Shown: piece after piece, positions 1 through 14,053 of the stretch
Numbering within the stretch: position 1 is the first letter of the stretch
Layout of the letters: each line of letters opens with the position of its first letter
Assembly (NCBI GenBank): GCA_013176395.1
Contig: JABMLP010000021.1
Coordinates: forward strand, 682,001 to 746,000
DNA length: 64,000 nt
Reading direction: 5' to 3'
Source: Venturia oleaginea
Lineage: Eukaryota > Ascomycota > Dothideomycetes > Venturiales > Venturiaceae
Position numbers and translations under genes: made by a program
The notes under the pieces: model-generated
The model's database searches: none
Seen by the model: only the letters and a program-made list of their open reading frames with translations
Told to the model about the DNA's origin: nothing

Positions 1-1
1 T

Positions 2-1128
2 TTAGGTCCTGAAGGCGAAGTTTCTTGCGTGGCGCTTCTTCTTGCAGGCAGAGGCCTTGGACGTGGTGGCTGGCGCAGATGAAGCTGGCGCATAGGAGGC
101 TGGTGCCGATGTCTGGACAGCGGCTGGGGTGGTGATGGAGGCGCTTGTGGCGGCACCATAGCTGGTTGGGCTGGCCGGGGCAGATGTAGCAGCTGGAGCA
201 GAGGAAGCAGCAGAGCTTGAGCCAGCGGCAGAGGTGGCAACTGAAGTAGGAGCAGAGGTGGCAGCGGCACCACCGGCGCCAGACCATAGGGTTGGACCAG
301 GAACGATGTATTGAGCGGTGTCAGTGAATTTCTGGTAGATGTTGAACATGAGCTGGCAAAATGTCAGTATGTGAACCTTGATGTTGGTTGAGGGAAATCT
401 TACACCTGGGTCGGAGGTCTTGTACAGGGAGGTTCCAACAACACCCTCTGGGACGTCAGATCCACCACCAGTGATCTGGAGGTTCACACATTGTCTGAAG
501 TGAGGTCAGTAAGTATTTTCGAAGCTCATACTCAACACACTCACGGGTAGTTCTGGGCTTCACCAGCGGTTCCGGCAGAGTGAAGAGCAATGGTCTCGTG
601 GCGAAGGACGTAGTTACCAGCCTTGATGCTGGCAGGGATCTTAACGGTCCAGGTCATGTTGTTCTTAATCATGACATCGTCACCGAAGACTGGTGGATTA
701 TTGGCGATGTCGGTAATTCCAACGGCATCGATCTTGAACCACTCGAGGGTGGTCTTGTCAACGGTGGAGCAGTCGCCACCACAGTCGGCAAGGTAATCGA
801 TCATAGGACCGTGGTGAGAGTCTGGCCATGTAGTCCACTGAAGAGAGACTGACTCGCCAGCTGCAATCTCTGCTGATAACTTTGCGTTGGTAGCTCCCTT
901 GTGGCAGATGATGTCTGGGGAACCAAGGGAGCTGCCTGGGACGAATCCGTGATCTTGGGTGAGAGGCGCGGTCCATCCGATGACCGCTGGAGGAGTGGGC
1001 ATGTACTGGAAGTCTGGGGAGTATCCCTGGTAGGTCTTGGTGCCTACAACGATCTTTGAGACGACGCCATGAGCGGCGACTTGGGAGGCGAAAGTTGCAA
1101 AGGTGGCAGCGGTGGTGAAGGACTTCAT
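2..1128 (-). CDS. AA9 lytic polysaccharide monooxygenase (GH61), secreted
   Basis: Copper-dependent oxidative enzyme of the AA9 family that cleaves cellulose or related glucans outside the cell. The three-exon model is 545-1128, 404-494 and 2-352, with 50- and 51-bp GT-AG introns, giving 341 residues. The signal peptide ends in QVAA and leaves His at mature position 1 (AHGVVS), the first ligand of the histidine brace. The second brace His lies in SHHGP and the axial Tyr in the Q-N-Y of AQNYPQC, which is created exactly by splicing intron 1. DPG-LMFNIYQ is restored by intron 2. The C-terminus, roughly the last 90 residues, is a low-complexity Ala/Ser/Thr/Pro tail ending in a basic segment. There is no CBM1. 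The gene is complete: its stop codon occupies bases 2-4. Confidence 0.93.
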
Positions 1129-1298
1129 TTTTTGATAGATGGTTTAGTAACAACTGGTTTACCGGAAACACAGAATGAGTGTGATGATCAAAAAAAGATC
1201 AAAGGAGTGTAAAAAAGAAAATGAATGTGAGGTCGCTAGCAAACTCAGAATCAGAGTGAATGTTGTATGAGGTTCTTGTCCGTGGGAAGGCTGTGATG

Positions 1299-1306
1299 TT
1301 ATATAT
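1299..1306 (-). promoter_or_regulatory. Candidate TATA box of the AA9 gene
   Basis: TATATAAC on the minus strand, about 170 bp upstream of the AA9 start codon. It is the only good TATA-like match I see in the near promoter. Placement is plausible but untested. Confidence 0.35.
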
Positions 1307-3121
1307 GGGCTATCATCGTTCGGAGATGAAGCTCAACGATGGAGGCTGATGGCTCTGGAGTCATTTCAAGCTAGGACGCTTCTCAACCGCGATTCATTCC
1401 TGAACGGCAGTAAAAACAACTTGGAGACTAGGATCAAAGCGCCATAGTGGATTGACTGATCCCTCTGCTTCTCTGCCGCCATGCAGGAGTTGGTCAAAAA
1501 AGAATGATGCCTGTACGGGAGAGCGCCTCGACAGCAATGCATTTTGCATAGCTTGTGTCAGAAAGGGATCACACGAAGAGCGTTGTGTGTAGATTCTAGG
1601 GCGGTCGGGAGGCGAGATGAGAGGATGCTCTGCCGCGTTGCTTGATCGGTGGACAGGGAGTCTTCAAACACCTTGGCAGCGGGGTTTTCAACCATGTGGC
1701 GGTTGCAACATGTCCAGAATAGAACTTCGCCTGCAAATACGAAGCCGAGGAATGCAATGGCTGATGTCTTTTCTTTGATAATCTCGCTTGTTTGTAGGTT
1801 TCTTTGCCGACATTAAGAGTTCCAATCTTCAATATCAGCGGAAAGGAGAATTTCAGCATCGTAGCGCTGCCATCGTAATGCAGCGCAATAACCCCCGATC
1901 ATGCAGATGACATTTGTGGGTAAAGAGTTCTCCGTCACTGATCGTCGCCGTCTCCATGCTTAAGGCATGAGTCGTCGCAATATCTCGCCAACTTGTTTGT
2001 TGGTCAGGTCCCGTTGTAGGGACAGCAAGCATCTGCTCGTTGAAAATGCCTGGAGAAATCAAACAAAACTCGGGTTGTTATGTGGGGGAGTTCTGCACCT
2101 CACGCCTACAGAAACATTGCATGGTCTGACAGCGGTTGGTACCGATCGACGCTTCCCATCAGCCTTGTGCAAAGCTTTGGAAGCTGGAACCGCTATACCG
2201 TCGTCTTGGCCTACCATTACCACTGATCACTATATAGTTATTGCTCTTTGCTCATCAAAATCTATGCGCAGCAATTTGAGAACAGCAGGAACAACAAGTT
2301 TGTTCTACCAGTCAAGTTGAGAGTTCAATGAGAACTGTTCCCTCATCGTAGACAGGGTGTTCGTTGAAGCGAGCAGGCCTTCGTCATTCCGATTTGAATC
2401 TCGCTTGTGGGTGTAACGTTTTTGTTTCCAATTGTTTTGTGCTTGCGCTGAGTCTGTACCTGATGTCGCTGTGGATAAAATGCATCGAAATACCTGGCTG
2501 GCGAAAAACCACAGGCAGGGTATGAAACACGGACATTTTACCTAGAAGGTGATCGGAGCGCTTTGTCGAGTGCTAGAAGCAACGAAAAGGCAAGCCCTTA
2601 CATCGACGGCGCTCTCCACAATCTTTTCGCATTTCCATCCGCCATCCATTTTTGAGCTGCAACGGCTACAGATGGAGAGTGCTGTTCCATTCTCGCATTG
2701 TTTTGACCACATAGCCTGGTTCTGGTCCTCTGGATCCGCTCGCCTCGTGGTGTTTGGGTCTTCTGAAGTCGTGACTGGGGTGAACTGGTTTCTCCTGGGA
2801 CAGTGAGTCGTACGAAATTATGAAATTATGCGTTGACAATTTCTTCTTCCTCCAAGTAGACAGAAGGCCCATATCTGCCCTCGCAGCCCATCGTCGGTCA
2901 CACTCATCCGATCCCGTCAACCTCTGCCATGTCTTGGCCCGCAGCATCTCTGTCATCGCAATGCGAGGTAGTACGGGGTCTGATAACCGCGGATTATTCT
3001 TCGTCCGCTGACAGAATTGGAGGTCCAACTTCAAAACGTCGACGATTACCACAGTGGCAGGCGAATGTATGGATCCAAGCGGTGATCAACAGAGGAAGTT
3101 GGCAGAGGATGATGATGGTGA

Positions 3122-3123
<2 letters not shown>

Positions 3124-3155
<32 letters not shown>

Positions 3156-3156
3156 G
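3124..3156 (+). repeat. (TTG)11 microsatellite
   Basis: Eleven uninterrupted TTG triplets. A short open frame on the minus strand reads them as an Asn run, but nothing else supports coding. The tract is likely to vary in length between strains. Confidence 0.9.
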
Positions 3157-3552
3157 GTGGAGCGTGTCGAATAATGTCTACGTTGACGCACAGCCTCCAA
3201 TAACCATTAGATCCTCTTCCCTGGAACTCCATCTCAATCCCTCACAGAGTTGAACGAATGAAAGACGAAGATCGTGCAGGCATCATTGCGGGGAAGAAAG
3301 ACGTGATAACCATACCACCCGTGTAAAGAAACCCTTCGCTCACCTCCATCAATTTCTGTACATAGTAGTGAGTATCTTACGATTCTTATCTCTCTTCAAC
3401 TCACGTTGCCGAAAGGCATTCACATGCTTACCTACATCTTACAATTGGTCGCCGACTCGGACTAAGTGAGAGATACAGTAAGATCAAGCAGCAAGTCATG
3501 CACATAAGCCTTCACTGAGCCTTTACGAACAACATCTCGAAACACCACCAGA

Positions 3553-5401
<1,849 letters not shown>

Positions 5402-6498
5402 TTTGTTGATAGGAGGGAACCGTGAGGAAGTTGGCGAGAACGTGGAAAAGTGACATGGTCTAGGACCCGCTTTTGCCCTCGAAATACCCACGCACGACAC
5501 AGTATGGCAATTGTAAACCGAGTTTTGGCGTAGCGTATATGACCTCGTTTTATACTTGATAATATGGATATATGATTAGATATCTTGGACCATGATTTCC
5601 CATTACATCACCATCACCGTCTAAAGCATCAAAGACAACGACACTTATATTCCATCATCGACACCCTGTCCTATAAAGATTTCATCTTTTGCTATCCCAT
5701 TTAATGTATATTCCGAGATGGCTGCAATTGGTATCATATCAGGCCTCTATCTCTTTAAAGCTAACCTCACTTCAACAACCCGAAAGAAATCGATGAATAA
5801 TCCTCAATTGAGGTTGAAACTGAAGAGTATACAAACAATTCCCCCAATCGAGCAGAATCCACAATCACCAAGATGATCTATTCGATCCTCAATTTCACGA
5901 TACTGATATGCTAACAACCCTGACCCAATCACCTCCAAGTCCATCCAACATTAAGGAACCTGGTCAAAACGATGATCAATAAGAACGAATCCTACAATCT
6001 TTCTCGTGGGTTCGTTCACCCTAGTTCTCCAACTCAAAATCTTCCCTATCTGTAGTCTGATAGAACTAGAGACAACATCAAAACCAACAGAATCCAGAGA
6101 CCAAAACCCTACGATCAATAGACACACAAACGAGGAATCATGACTCCAACAAATCTTATCTCAACTCCAAAATCGACTGGATATATTGATCAAAACCTCT
6201 AGCAAATATCAAGGGGGAAAAAAAAGAAAAGAAAAAGACTTTCATATCCACAATGATATCAAAACCACAACGCAGAAAGTGCTCGAGAAAGCAAAGGACC
6301 TTCGATTTCGATGAAATAAGGTATTGATACATCTACTCCTTGCCTTCTCATCTCCACCCCGTCTTCGCATTTATCACAAATCACAAAGTCCAACTCCATA
6401 CATGCTAGGTCACGATGCCAGAAAAGATGGACTCCGTACACCACTGTATGCAACCATCCCGGCTGAGCTTACACACCAATTAGATCACCGCGTCACTA
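5402..6498. other. Intergenic between convergent genes
   Basis: About 1.1 kb of AT-rich sequence holding the 3' regions of the sulfhydrylase and NUP57 genes. It includes a purine-rich tract near 6210-6235. I see no gene or structured repeat. Confidence 0.6.
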
Positions 6499-7858
6499 TC
6501 ATCGACCACTCGTTTGTTTAGTCGCAGCTTCCCACTCCTCAAAATCTCTCTTGATCATGTCGACTTCTTTGCGCAGATGGTCCAACTGAGAATCGTAGTC
6601 GCTCAAAATCTATGAGGCAGGAAGGTTAGCATCAGTCTCGAATGTGGAAAGGTGTAATGAAGAGGATCACGAACCTTTTTTATTCGCCCCATGGTCTCCT
6701 CGTCCAGCAGCTCCACATCTTGTCGACCACCCGCCAATTTGCCCAATTTCTCCGTTTCCTCTTTGAGCATACCTGCTCGCTCCCTCACCACTGTCATCCG
6801 CGCCCACAACTCCTCCTGCCGTCCAGCTAGCACTGGGTCTTGAACTGTCTGTTGTAGCTTCGACAGTTTCGTTTTCAGCTCTTCTTCTGCGCCATCGAGC
6901 GCATATCCCCTATTCCTCAACACCTGCACCTTCGTCGCCAGCACTAACGTCCTTCTCGAAAGCGCAATATGCTTCCTTCTTGCCTCCGTTATCCTGACTG
7001 TAAATTTCAAATCATGATCCTCGATCCTCTGCCTCAGAGACTCGTTGATCTCATTCACCCTCTGGTACAAAGCAGACACGGCCATCTCAGCCACCTTCAT
7101 GCGGCCACCAATGCCGTTCTCGCCAAACCCTCGAGCCAGAACAGGGATAGCGCCATCGCTGGGCTTGTTTTTGAGAGCCTCTTCCCATTTACGTGGATCT
7201 TCGGAGGGAGAGGGTTGGAAGAAGGGAGCGCGTTCTGGACCGACGTTTGTGTAAAAGTAATGCTGGAATACGCATTCGGCGGAGTCTGGATGCCATTTCT
7301 TGATGAGATCCATCATTTGATCGGGGATTTGCCGTTCTCCTGAGCGCGCGTTAGTATATACATTCTGCTGTCGAGATAGTTGAGATGAATGGTAGACTTA
7401 CTTGGACCTTGCGGAGCCTGCCATTGTGACTGTCCCAATCGCGGTAAAGGTATAGCCTGCGATCCAGCTAAGAAAGACTGCGCAAGTGAGGATTGATTCG
7501 ATTGCGGTGGTGGTCCCAGACTCGCAAACAGGCTGTTGTTCTGGGGCTGTTGTTGCTGTTGCTGCGGAGTTTGGAACGAGCTACCAAAGAGGCCGCCGGT
7601 TGATTGCTGCTGCTGAGGCTGCTGAGATTGTCCAATGCTTCCAAACATAGATAGGCCTCCTGATGGGTTTGCGCCAAAGAGACTGCTTGTTTGTTGTTGT
7701 GCTGGCTGTTGTGTCGATGAGCCGAAGAGTCCGCCTGTGGTTTGCGGTGTACTTGAGCCGAACAGACCTCCTCCTGTTTGCTGGGCCAGCTGCTGCGTTG
7801 ACGAGCCGAATAGTCCTCCGCCAGCAGGTTTCGGTTGCGCTCCAAAGAAGTTGGACAT
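6499..7858 (-). CDS. NUP57: Nucleoporin NUP57/Nup54, GLFG type
   Basis: Central-channel nucleoporin of the Nsp1-Nup57-Nup49 (Nup62-54-58) complex. Exons are 7402-7858, 6675-7339 and 6499-6609, giving 410 residues; the introns are 62 and 65 bp. Residues 1 to about 120 are a Gln-rich repeat domain with many GLFG and LFG motifs, the binding sites for transport receptors. From about residue 165 the protein is alpha-helical and coiled-coil (Nup54 domain), starting near DQMMDLIKKWHPDS. The last exon supplies a further helix, KEVDMIKRDFEEWEAA. Splice phases join the three open segments exactly. The gene is convergent with the sulfhydrylase gene and divergent from NDUFA8, about 280 bp apart. Confidence 0.9.
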
Positions 7859-8139
7859 TGTGGTGGAGGTACAGGGAGAATCTGGATGGGATGGGCGGAT
7901 GGCGAGGCGCGCGGTTTCAATGGTCTTAAGGAATTGGATATGATGGTGTTGATGCTAGGTTGCCATGTCTTTATTCAAATCGACTTCTTTGTTGGTTTCC
8001 ATCAACATTCTAAAGCGTGTTTCTCAAGACTGTTCCTGGGCGAAGTCCGAGCGCCAAGTTCGTGAATCCATAGTCTGACAGCTCCAACTCAAGAGCACAA
8101 CACAACCACGCCCAGCAACTCCTCACGAACAACCTCAAA

Positions 8140-8809
8140 ATGTCGGGCCGGCAACCCAGGTATGCCCTTCCTCCTGCTACTCACTACTTACAATCCTAAC
8201 ATTGGCCAGATTCAACCAGCACGTCCTCATCGACACCACTCCGCTACCCGATGACATCCCAAAAGTCCCAGAGGTTGGCTCCTCCTCCGCACCTCTCATG
8301 AGCGCCTCCTTCTTTATCGGCGCCCGTTGCGGACCCTACAATGACGATTTCATGAAGTGCAAGACCGAGTCAAATGGGCGGGGTGAGGTTGATTGCTTGA
8401 GAGAGGGCAGGAAGGTGACGAGGTGTGCTGCGAGCGTGTAGGTGAATCCTGGTTTCGAATATGAATTGGAGGAACATCCGGGTGAAAGGAGATTTTCTGA
8501 CATAAGACTAGGCTCGAAGACGTGAACAAGCACTGTCTGCAGGAATTCCGGAAGCACTGGGAGTGTTTGGAGAATAATAACCAGCAAATGTGGCAGTGCC
8601 GGAAACAGGAGCGACCACTGAACAAGTGTGTTTTCCAGAACTTGGTAAAATGTTTCTTCACGAATCTTGTTTCCCGGCAGCTAATTCTGGACTAGAAATT
8701 GGAGAAGGTGATTCCAGGCACACCGGAAGGCGAGCAACAGGTTCACTTGAGGGCGAAGCAGATTTACGCCAATCCATTTAATGTACCGGCATTCTCACGA
8801 GGTTCCTAG
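8140..8809 (+). CDS. NDUFA8: Mitochondrial complex I subunit NDUFA8 (20.8 kDa type)
   Basis: Accessory subunit of NADH:ubiquinone oxidoreductase on the intermembrane-space side. Exons 8140-8159, 8210-8437, 8512-8644 and 8696-8809 give 164 residues. It carries twin CX9C (CHCH) motifs, whose cysteine pairs form disulfides through the Mia40 pathway: examples are ARCGPYNDDFMKC, and HCLQEFRKHWECLE with MWQCRKQERPLNKC. The C-terminal IPGTPEGEQQVHLRAKQIY is typical of the family. The last two introns end in CTAG or TAG rather than CAG; choosing those acceptors removes in-frame stops and restores the conserved sequence. There is no cleavable presequence, as expected for a CHCH protein. Confidence 0.92.
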
Positions 8810-10309
8810 TTAGAAAGTACGAAGATCAAAGACAATTGTACATTTTTCGGGGTCAATGATATCGTTTTCTTGGGCTTTGAAATTGACTTATGAACAGCGT
8901 TATGAGATGGAGTGATACACGTTTAGCTGAGCAGATTGCTAACAGACTTGCAGCAGCCAGTCACTCGTTTATTTATTGCCATACCTGGCAATATCAGCAC
9001 TGAGGATGAGCAACACGATTGTACGATTAAAGCGACGAACGTTTACTGGATCATTGTCCATTCTACCAGAAGCGAGTTTCTCGTAATTGCAAATCTGAAC
9101 CTGGCTTAATGGGCGATCACTCTATTCGGACATGGAAAGTAGAACAACGTTATGCTATTATCCTGCAAATTGGGTAGAAGCCTGTACCCATTTTTTGCAA
9201 CTCAAGAGGAAGAGGCACAAAATGCGCCTCAAGTATACTCCCCCTAAATGCCCGAACAAGCCCCCTGTCTCCAAGCGCCGTATGCATCTCACAATATCGA
9301 CCAGGTAGACATTTCTCAAAGAATGCTTCGCCTCCAAATCTCCATCAACCAACATCAGCAGAATACCTGCGACAATCTGTTTCAGCAGAGCCATCGATTG
9401 CCTCACCCATCTCTTGATTTCGTCCGGATACTCTTTTTATTTTGCTTGAATAGGCCATGACGACTTTGTGGCTGTTGCGCCTCGAGCCACGATACCCGCT
9501 ACTGCGTGAAAAGTTGGTGCGCGGATGATGGGATGGAGTGTATTGCATGGAAGGCTCTGTGTTATATTGGCTTGCTGATCAGCATCTTATTTATCAAGTT
9601 ACCGAGAATGAACGGACGAAATATCTAGTTTAAGAATAAAATGGAGAATCTACAGGGGGAAAGGATTGGAATTCTGATGACCGCCTCCTGAATATACTGA
9701 GTAGGGAGTCTTGATGGATTCGTTGTTAATATTTATTGAAACGAGGAAGAGGCTAGTTGTTTCTCAAGTGTTTGTCTTGGGGAAGGTGGGATTTTTGAGG
9801 ACTTATGAGACGCGGTGGATGTGGTGGGGGATGAATTAGTAGCTGTAGATGAGGCGACGACGTAATTCTAGAGGAAGGAGGAAAAGGGCTGGGTTTGTTG
9901 ATGCTGAGGATTTTACTGCTATTTAGCTTTTTCGGGCGGTTGAAGCTGGTATAAAGTTTACTTGTAGCTTGGTTAGACCCTCTTGGAGAGAAGCTAGCTG
10001 ATTCTATGTCTTTGGTTTGCGTTTCGATCTCGGTTTCTCAGGACTGTATGGTGAGATGGTTTGGTGTTGGGGTGTGTATGCTACGAAACCTTATCATTAC
10101 GAGCTGCATTCGTTTAAATTGTATGTCGTTACGGTCTGTACATATTCAGAGATATCAGACGTCTGTTCAGCGATGTACTTCAAGTTGGCTCGAACCAGCT
10201 ACATCAGTCCACGGAGACTGCCATTTGAACCTTCGTGAGCCTCGCGGGGATTGGTGAGCAAACCTAAGGCTCGAGCATGCTGGGACATGGACTCCATAGC
10301 TGTGAGGCT
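8810..10309. other. Intergenic, 1.5 kb, no gene recognised
   Basis: Sequence downstream of NDUFA8. The open frames are short, on both strands, and without motifs. Nothing supportable. Confidence 0.55.
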
Positions 10310-10659
10310 TCGCGACCTAGAGCAATCTGCGGAGTCGCTCTATTTTGTTGGCCTTTGAGAAGGCCCCGAGCTCCCGCCATTCAAGTTTTCGGGAATCCCT
10401 CATTCTGCAGATACTCGAAGATGTCTTGGACATACAAGGTATCGAGGACTTTATTGATCATCTCCTTTGAGACAAGGGGAATAATGCTAACGATGGGCTC
10501 ATGTTTGATCTTGCTGTTTGTGAAGCGACGGCTGACATTTCCGAAGACTATAGGATTGTCGAAACGGAGACTGAGGCCGTAGATTTTGCAACGTAGCTTT
10601 AAAGGGAGGTCAAAGTATAACACCTTTGTCCGGCTAGTCGTAGAACTATTGGTGACCAA
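10310..10659 (-). pseudogene. Broken fragment of a fungal 'LPxELRxKIY' domain protein
   Basis: The minus strand encodes LYFDLPLKLRCKIYGLSLRF followed by PIVFGNVSRRF and PLVSKEMINKVLDTLY. These resemble the N-terminal F-box-like/2EXR signature (leucine-rich, ELRxKIY) common in uncharacterised ascomycete proteins. The open frame ends at 10381. A different frame downstream (about 10320-10375) gives WRELGAFSKANKIERLRRLL, which reads like the natural continuation of such proteins, so a frameshift is likely. There is no start codon in the expected place. Best read as a relic; the family assignment is from memory of the motif. Confidence 0.4.
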
Positions 10660-11353
10660 AATGGTTGAGTGTATGCCTGGCTGGCTGGATAGTAATTTGT
10701 GGTAAGAATAGCGTGGGGTCTCGGAGAACGGGAATGGTGCCGATACATAACAGCTTATTAGAAGGTCAACTTCTCATTAAGGAGTATCAGTAGTTCTGAT
10801 TGCGATTTCGATCAAGATGGCTTTCACATGTTGTGGTCATTGAGTGGGGACAGAGAAAAAAGGAATTGGACGCGCCTTGCCCAGATTTCAACCCACCTAG
10901 GCACGCCGTGAACCAACAACAACCTCCATTTCAATCGTGAACAAACAACAACCACCCCATTCCGATGGAGCCCACCGCAATACCGATCCGAAGGAAGCTT
11001 TATTTCGCCCCACAAGAACCACAATAAAGTGGCGTCAACGTAATCAAGATGAAGTATTTGGAGGTGGGCTATCGGCTCTCCTGCACTCCCCGAACCAGTC
11101 AGAGCTTCTCACCGCGTCCGAGATGAGAAACGCCTGTTGAGACCGCACATATCCTCAACAACTTCCGGTTGAACCCGAAAACAACGGAGTCCGAAGATCA
11201 CTCCAAGATGTGCAGCCTAGCCTTACCAGCCTTGACCTCTGCAGTCACTCCAGGGGTCTTCGATGAGAATAGAGCACATGTCTGAGCATTTCTCCCGTCG
11301 ATATAGTCTGAGAGATATCCGGCTATTCTTCCATCGCTGAACGAACTGCAAAC
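10660..11353. other. Upstream region of the NADH dehydrogenase gene
   Basis: About 700 bp without a convincing gene; it presumably contains the promoter and 5' UTR of the downstream dehydrogenase. Confidence 0.5.
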
Positions 11354-13217
11354 ATGAGTCCTCACAGAATACACCGATCATTAGTTTCCTTTGTGCTTCG
11401 ACCTTCCACAAATAGGGGCCATGCAAAGCCCCTAGAACGAGTTGAGACCAACAAACGGAGTTTCTCGGTGCAGAAACACCTTTCTGCAGAGATTCGAGAG
11501 CCTGAGAGATCGGGTCTTTCTCATATCACAGCCACAGGCACAGCGATCCCAGATGTCCATGTATACTCCCAGAGACGAGAGATTTCGACTAGCCATCTGG
11601 ATCGCAAACAGGATGGCAGGGAACGAGTTGTCATACTTGGCTCAGGTATGTACTCTAATAATTTGCTATTAGGGAGCAATTACTTATCAAACAATCAGGC
11701 TGGGCTGGATACTCGCTTTGCAGAGACCTTGATTCAAAGAAATATCAAGTAATCATTGTTTCGCCTCGATCTTACTTCGTCTTCACGCCTCTACTTGCTT
11801 CCACATCCGTCGGGACACTAGAATTCAGGACTGCAATGGAGCCCATACGAAATCGAAGAAACAAAGCATCATTCGTCCAAGGTTGGGCTGAGAACGTCGA
11901 TCTCTTCAACAAAACAATCACGATCGAAGAAGCTGTAGCAGATTCGAATCAAGGACGAGCACTGACGACATGCCGCGATCATGGAAAGGACGAGGAACAA
12001 CTCAGAACAGATATCTCAGCCAAGTCGAGATCTGGGCAAAGGTTCGACTTGTCCTACGATAAGCTCATCATAGGTGTTGGCTGCTACAACCAGACCTACA
12101 ACATTCCCGGTGTCAAGGAACATGCCAATTTCTTGAAAGATGTTGGAGACGCCCGCTCCATTCGTAAAAGGCTGCTTGAATGTTTCGAGACTGCAGCGCT
12201 TCCTACGACGCCGAACAACGTGCGAGAATCAATTCTACATTTCGCTGTGGTCGGAGGAGGGCCAACAGGTATCGAATTCTCCGCCGAGCTCCACGATCTA
12301 ATCCACCAAGACATGGCTCGAATGTATTCTGAGCTTATCAAGTTCACTAAAATCACAGTCTACGACGTTGGCGATAAGGTGCTTTCCCAGTTTGACAGCA
12401 AATTGGGCGATTTCGCAATGGATCATTTCTCAAGGAGCGGCATCGACATCAAAACATCTCGTCGGATCCAGTCTCTCGCGCCCGGTTTACCAGATGTTGA
12501 GGCAGACATGATGTCTGGAAGACTAGGATACACTCTCAAAGTCGCTGGCGAAGCAGATCGGGGAGTGGGAATGTGCATCTGGTCAACAGGATTGATGATG
12601 AATCCATTTATCCAAAAAGCTCTCACAGCCATTCGCAGATTTCCGCCCGACGAAGTCATCTTCAAAGACAAAGTCGAGGATGCTCTCCAGCTCCAGTGGC
12701 ACATCAAACAAAACCCAAGGACTGGAGCAATTGTCACGAATGATCGATTACGTGTCTTGATCACCCCTGACGGAGCACATGGAGAGATGAAAGCCCATCT
12801 GAGGGACGTCTTCGCCATTGGCGACTGCTCATCGATAGAGAACCAGAACCATCCGGCTACAGCGCAAGTGGCAAGTCAGAAGGCTCGCTGGCTTGCCCGG
12901 GCACTTAACAAAGATGATCTTCACGGCGACAACAGGTTTCAGTTCAAGAACCTCGGCATCATGGCGTATTTGGGAAACATGCGAGCTATCTTCGAAGGTG
13001 GGAAAGGTATGGGCAATGTGTCAGGACGCGCCGCGTGGGTGCTATGGCGAGGAGCCTATCTCGCAAAAAGCATCAGCTGGCGCAATCGCGTACTGATTCC
13101 AATGTACTGGTGAGTCAGATGGTCTCTATTCTTTTCCTAAATCAGTAGATACCGAGCTAATCGCCGTCATGCAGGTTCCTCAACTGGGCATTTGGTCGGG
13201 ACATTTCGCGATTTTGA
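11354..13217 (+). CDS. Alternative (rotenone-insensitive) NADH dehydrogenase, NDE/NDI type
   Basis: Type II NADH:ubiquinone oxidoreductase, a single-subunit flavoenzyme of the mitochondrial inner membrane that feeds electrons to ubiquinone without pumping protons. Exons 11354-11645, 11699-13109 and 13175-13217 give 581 residues. The FAD-binding Rossmann motif VVILGSGWAGY is split by intron 1 after GSG and restored by splicing. The NADH-binding motif is FAVVGGGPTGIEFSAEL. The VFAIGDCSS motif and a terminal membrane-anchoring segment (YWFLNWAFGRDISRF) in the small third exon are family hallmarks. The N-terminal ~95 residues are basic and Ser-rich, consistent with a mitochondrial presequence. 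External (NDE) or internal (NDI) facing cannot be settled from sequence alone. Confidence 0.9.
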
Positions 13218-14053
13218 GAGACGTTGTTGTCACCGAGCAGGAAAGAAAATGCGCCCGAGCGGAATAAGTATAACGGCGTTCCTCGGGACGCCTGATTTGA
13301 GGCTTCTTGCACATGTGAAGAAAAGAGAAGGTTACACCGAATTGTTCCGATGTTTCAGCCGTATCACGGATTCCGGATAAAACGCGGAATAGATCGTGAA
13401 GTCGAACTACAACCCCGCTGTATGTTTGATCAACCTTTCTTTGGTCTCTCTTTTTGCTATAGACGAAGCGCAATGTCTGTACCGGCAGAGTCAGTCGCAC
13501 CCTCCAGAAGAGAGAACTTTGGGTTTGAGGGCTTCTCGTTTGTCTTGCAACCTTCAGGACGATCAAGAGATCATACTGATTTCTGTCGGCAACTGCTTGC
13601 CATGGATTTCCCCATGCTTCATTCTTATCACCTCTATAGATATTCACCAACATATTAACGATTGTTTGACTTGCTAGGCATCAGGGAGATATGTTGGGAA
13701 TAACCAAGGACTGCGTTTGGATTGTTCGATAGTTTCGCATAAACCAACAGTTTTGAGTTCCACATATATTAATTTTGAATGAGATGCGAGAGAACCTCCG
13801 TTAAAAGTTCGTGAAATACAAAGATAACAATGTTCTCTCAGGCCTTTACTAAGCTTCGTCGCAAGCTCCTCGCTAAATTAATATCTACTATCATGTGACT
13901 CCCTGGTCCTAGCGTGGCTTAGAGGGGTTGGAAATGCTGTTCAGTCGTTCTTGGTAATAGGTGTAGATTGGGCGGCAGGGATAAAGGCCGGAAATATAAT
14001 ATTCCAAACTTATATATCAGCTAAAAATAAATCTTGGCGTGTAAGAAACAATA
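13218..14053. other. Intergenic, left flank of the transposon pair
   Basis: AT-rich towards the transposon boundary. The open frames have no motif. I see no additional gene. Confidence 0.5.

Larger units (their letters stand above)
1129..3552. other. Intergenic, 2.4 kb, no convincing gene
   Basis: This is the shared upstream region of the AA9 gene (minus) and the sulfhydrylase gene (plus). The short open frames here carry no recognisable motif, overlap on both strands and have no consistent splice structure. Apart from the candidate TATA box and a TTG microsatellite I see nothing. Confidence 0.6.

Noticed and set aside
1967..2320. 117-codon open frame on the plus strand upstream of the sulfhydrylase
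   Set aside because: No motif and no splice structure. A minus-strand frame overlaps it. Composition is not protein-like.
2549..3052. Possible gene on either strand between the AA9 and sulfhydrylase genes
   Set aside because: Two opposing frames of similar length and no conserved motif in either.
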